NCBI GenBank assembly: GCA_902796025.1
Contig: CADBNW010000110.1
Location: 1-64,000 of the forward strand
Reading direction: 5' to 3'
DNA from: an uncultured Eubacteriales bacterium
Lineage (GTDB): Bacteria > Bacillota > Clostridia > Christensenellales > Aristaeellaceae
DNA: 64,000 nucleotides
A program made the translations under genes and the position numbers. Shown piece after piece: positions 62,090 through 64,000 of the stretch (positions are counted from its first letter, which is position 1; the number at the start of each line of letters is the position of its first letter). Below the pieces are notes generated by a model. It did not search any database and was not told the DNA's origin. It saw only the letters and a program-made list of their open reading frames with translations.

Positions 62090-62337
62090 ACGCCCTGTTG
62101 CTGTTGTTTATCTTGCTTTGCGCGCTTTGCGTAAGTCTTACCAAAAGCCTGCTTGCCGCAGTCATCATCTTTATGGCGCAGAGCCTTGTGATGAGCGTGG
62201 TATGGATCCTTCTGCGCTCGCCGGATCTGGCCATCACGGAAGCGGCGGTCGGCGCCGGGGTCACGAGCCTTCTCATGTTCGTGGCACTCAAAAAAATACA
62301 CGCTGTCAGGACGGGCAAAAATGAAAAACACGATTGA
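62077..62337 (+). CDS. MbhD/DUF4040-type subunit
   Basis: An 86-residue, three-helix protein matching the small subunit equal to the C-terminal part of MrpA (MbhD, DUF4040). The stretch RSPDLAITEAAVGAGVTSLL is the signature region. The ATG at 62077 has CGGAGGCC upstream, inside mrpG, and the end overlaps the following gene by 17 bases. In classical Mrp antiporters this part is fused into MrpA; here it is separate as in Mbh complexes. Confidence 0.82.
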   Translation: MEAVNALLLLFILLCALCVSLTKSLLAAVIIFMAQSLVMSVVWILLRSPDLAITEAAVGAGVTSLLMFVALKKIHAVRTGKNEKHD

Positions 62338-63238
62338 TCGCCTGCGCGCCTTTTTGAATGCGGGCGTGGATCCGCTGGGCGAGGAAATGCTTTTAGAGCT
62401 GGAACCGGCAAAAAAAGAGGAGAAGGAGCAGGCCCCTTCTCCTGAAAAAGTGCAGACGGCTGACGCCGCGCCCACGCGCAAAAGAATGAATGCGCTCTAC
62501 GCCGCCGCGTCCATCGTGCTTTGCTGCGCCCTGATCGGCATCTTGCTCTACACGGTGAGCGGGCTTCCGGCCTTTGGCGGCGCGGACACCCTAAAGGACA
62601 GCGAGGTTTCCGCCTTTTATATTGAACATGGCCTTAAGGACACCGGTGCGGTAAACATCGTAGCGCCCATCATCCTTTCCTACAGGGGCTTTGACACGCT
62701 TGGAGAATCGCATGTGCTGTTCATCGCGGCGGTGTGCGTGTTCATGCTTTTGCGAAGCGTCCCCGAGGACAAAAGCGCGATGCTTCGCGCCTACGAATAC
62801 GGCGACGACAAGGAAGAGCCCCACGACGATCTGATCTTGATGACCGGCTGCCGCGTGATCGTGCCGCTGATATTGATGTTTGGCGTGTACATCATCCTAA
62901 ACGGCAACGTCTCCCCGGGCGGCGGCTTCTCCGGCGGCGCGGTGATCAGCGCAGGGCTCATCCTGTATTTGAGCGTATACGGCTATCCTGCCGCCTCCCG
63001 CTTTATGAAGATCCAGACCTACCGGGCGGTAAGCGTAAGCGCGCTGATGAGCTACAGCGCCTTTAAGGCCTATCACTTTATCACCGGCTACAACGGCCTC
63101 AAAAGCATCTTTGCAAACGGAACGCCGGGCACGATCTTTTCCGGCGGCATGATGCTGTATTTGAACATCTTTGTGGGCAGCGTCGTCGCGATGACGATGT
63201 ACGCGCTGTTTACCCTGTTCAGAAAGGGGGACTTCTAA
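62321..63238 (+). CDS. Fused MbhE-MnhB subunit
   Basis: A 305-residue membrane protein in two parts. After a charged cytosolic start (1-55), residues about 58-150 resemble the MbhE/MrpA-C-terminal part (GAVNIVAPIILSYRGFDTLGE, given in part: VNIVAPIILSYRGFDTLG). Residues about 170-300 are an MnhB/MrpB domain with VYIILNGNVSPGGGFSGGAV and a four-helix pattern. The genes for the two parts are separate in archaeal Mbh operons; here they form one chain. It starts inside the MbhD-type gene. Confidence 0.82.
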   Translation: MKNTIDRLRAFLNAGVDPLGEEMLLELEPAKKEEKEQAPSPEKVQTADAAPTRKRMNALYAAASIVLCCALIGILLYTVSGLPAFGGADTLKDSEVSAFYIEHGLKDTGAVNIVAPIILSYRGFDTLGESHVLFIAAVCVFMLLRSVPEDKSAMLRAYEYGDDKEEPHDDLILMTGCRVIVPLILMFGVYIILNGNVSPGGGFSGGAVISAGLILYLSVYGYPAASRFMKIQTYRAVSVSALMSYSAFKAYHFITGYNGLKSIFANGTPGTIFSGGMMLYLNIFVGSVVAMTMYALFTLFRKGDF

Positions 63239-63240
63239 GC

Positions 63241-63615
63241 ATGCTGAACATGCTTTTGAATCACATGCACGAGGCCGCGGCGGTAGCGCTGTTCTGCATC
63301 GGCTTTACGACGCTGCTGCTCAACAAAAACCTGATCAAAAAGATCATCGGCTTTTCCATGATGGACAACGCGATCTATCTGTTTTTGGCCTCCTACGGCT
63401 ATATCAGGGGAAGGCTCGCGCCGATCTACATAGACGGCAAGACCGACCCGGCGCTCTATGTAAACCCCCTTCCGGCGGGGCTGGTGCTGACGGGCATCGT
63501 TGTGTCGGTTAGCGTTACGGCGATTCTCCTTGCGCTCACCGTGCGCCTGTACCGGCATTACCATACACTGAACATCGACGAGATCGCAGAGACCCTGCGG
63601 GCGGAGGGCAAGTAG
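63241..63615 (+). CDS. Mrp/Mbh antiporter subunit MrpC-like (NuoK type)
   Basis: A 124-residue, three-helix NuoK-like subunit (MbhG equivalent). CIGFTTLLLNKNLIKKIIGF and DNAIYLFLAS hold the typical helix 1-2 residues, and PLPAGLVLTGIVVSVSVTA is the conserved helix 3. It begins two bases after the previous stop and is followed five bases on by the MrpD-like gene. Confidence 0.9.
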   Translation: MLNMLLNHMHEAAAVALFCIGFTTLLLNKNLIKKIIGFSMMDNAIYLFLASYGYIRGRLAPIYIDGKTDPALYVNPLPAGLVLTGIVVSVSVTAILLALTVRLYRHYHTLNIDEIAETLRAEGK

Positions 63616-63620
63616 GCAAA

Positions 63621-64000
63621 ATGTGGCATAATATTCCCTTTGCGCTGGTTTTGCTGCCGCTTGGCTTTGCGTCGCTTACGGCGGTGTTAAAGCCCCGCGC
63701 CGCGCGGGCGCTCATGCTGTCGATCAATGGGTGCTGCCTTGCGCTTTCAATTTTGCTGCTGTACCTGGTAAACGCAGGCGCAGAGGCGTTTACCGTAAGC
63801 ATGGGCGAGGTAGGCGCGCCTTTTGGAAACGAATTGTACATTTCCCACGTGGAGGCTCTTGCCGTAACGGCCTTTGACGCGATCATGCTGCTTTCGCTGC
63901 TGTCGGGCCTTCGCCGCTTGAACCAGGACGTGCCGGACAACCGAAAGAGCCTGTTCTACACCGTGTGCCTTTTGCTCCTTGCGGCCACAAACGCAATCAG
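63621..64000 (+). CDS. Proton-conducting antiporter subunit MrpD-like, cut by window end
   Basis: The ATG at 63621 opens a frame that stays open to the last base (126 codons seen). The start WHNIPFALVLLPLGFAS and alternating hydrophobic helices fit the N terminus of the MrpD/MbhH/NuoN family; the order of genes supports this. The ribosome site is weak (AGTAGGC). The conserved charged helices that define the family lie beyond the window. Confidence 0.7.
   Translation, partial: MWHNIPFALVLLPLGFASLTAVLKPRAARALMLSINGCCLALSILLLYLVNAGAEAFTVSMGEVGAPFGNELYISHVEALAVTAFDAIMLLSLLSGLRRLNQDVPDNRKSLFYTVCLLLLAATNAI

Overview
The window reads as chromosome of a low-abundance-AT (roughly 55% GC by eye) Clostridia-type Firmicute. 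Supporting this are strong AGGAGG-type ribosome sites, sigma-A promoters with 17-base spacers, type III glutamine synthetase, Bacillus-type PurR, LplB/YtcP/YtcQ sugar importers and an ECF sigma/anti-sigma pair. The glycosidases and importers suggest a carbohydrate-feeding, probably anaerobic gut or rumen bacterium. A Christensenellales-like lineage is my guess from style, not something the sequence proves. No rRNA, tRNA, CRISPR array, phage or insertion-sequence transposase was seen.

Layout. 1-7 kb: a partial DUF3885 gene, an unknown Cys-rich protein, a GHL10-type glycosidase, then a run on the plus strand (glycerophosphodiesterase, metallo-hydrolase, DUF4234 membrane protein, orphan [2Fe-2S] protein, four-SH3b secreted protein) ending in a terminator and a 185-bp MITE-like repeat. 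7-21 kb: two complete LplB-YtcP-binding-protein importers with nearly identical promoters, an AraM-type glycerol-1-phosphate dehydrogenase behind the second one, a GH116 glycosidase, an esterase and a sugar isomerase/epimerase. 21-27 kb: one minus-strand operon holding a THUMP methyltransferase, a cysteine-less DUF1680 protein, an L,D-transpeptidase and a P1 peptidase. 27-39 kb: housekeeping and unknown genes (aldo-keto reductase, a triple zinc-site-like membrane protein, MurC, PurR with its own palindromic operator, M18 aminopeptidase, PHP protein, phosphatase, SDR, hydrolase lipoprotein).

39-53 kb: a type IIA topoisomerase pair (ParE/ParC or second gyrase), GuaB, DegV, an ECF sigma factor coupled to a membrane protein whose outer part resembles a sugar-binding protein, ArgH-ArgG behind a candidate ARG box, and type III glutamine synthetase. 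53-59.6 kb: a six-gene minus-strand operon (ThuA-like, Gfo/Idh, VanY, amidohydrolase, YhhN, canonical GH127). 59.7-64 kb: a CLC anion transporter overlapping the first gene of a Mrp/Mbh-type cation antiporter operon that runs off the end of the window.

How the parts fit (inference): the importers, GH116, GH127, esterase, isomerase and oxidoreductase make a plausible glycan-use region. The most unusual items are the sigma/solute-binding-like anti-sigma pair (46.2-48.2 kb), the CLC plus Mbh-ordered antiporter operon (59.8-64 kb), the DUF1680 protein that has lost all zinc cysteines (23.8-25.6 kb) and the protein with three H-x4-C-x21-23-C-x2-C repeats (28.3-29.6 kb). Starts given here were chosen from ribosome-binding sites; several differ from the longest open frame.
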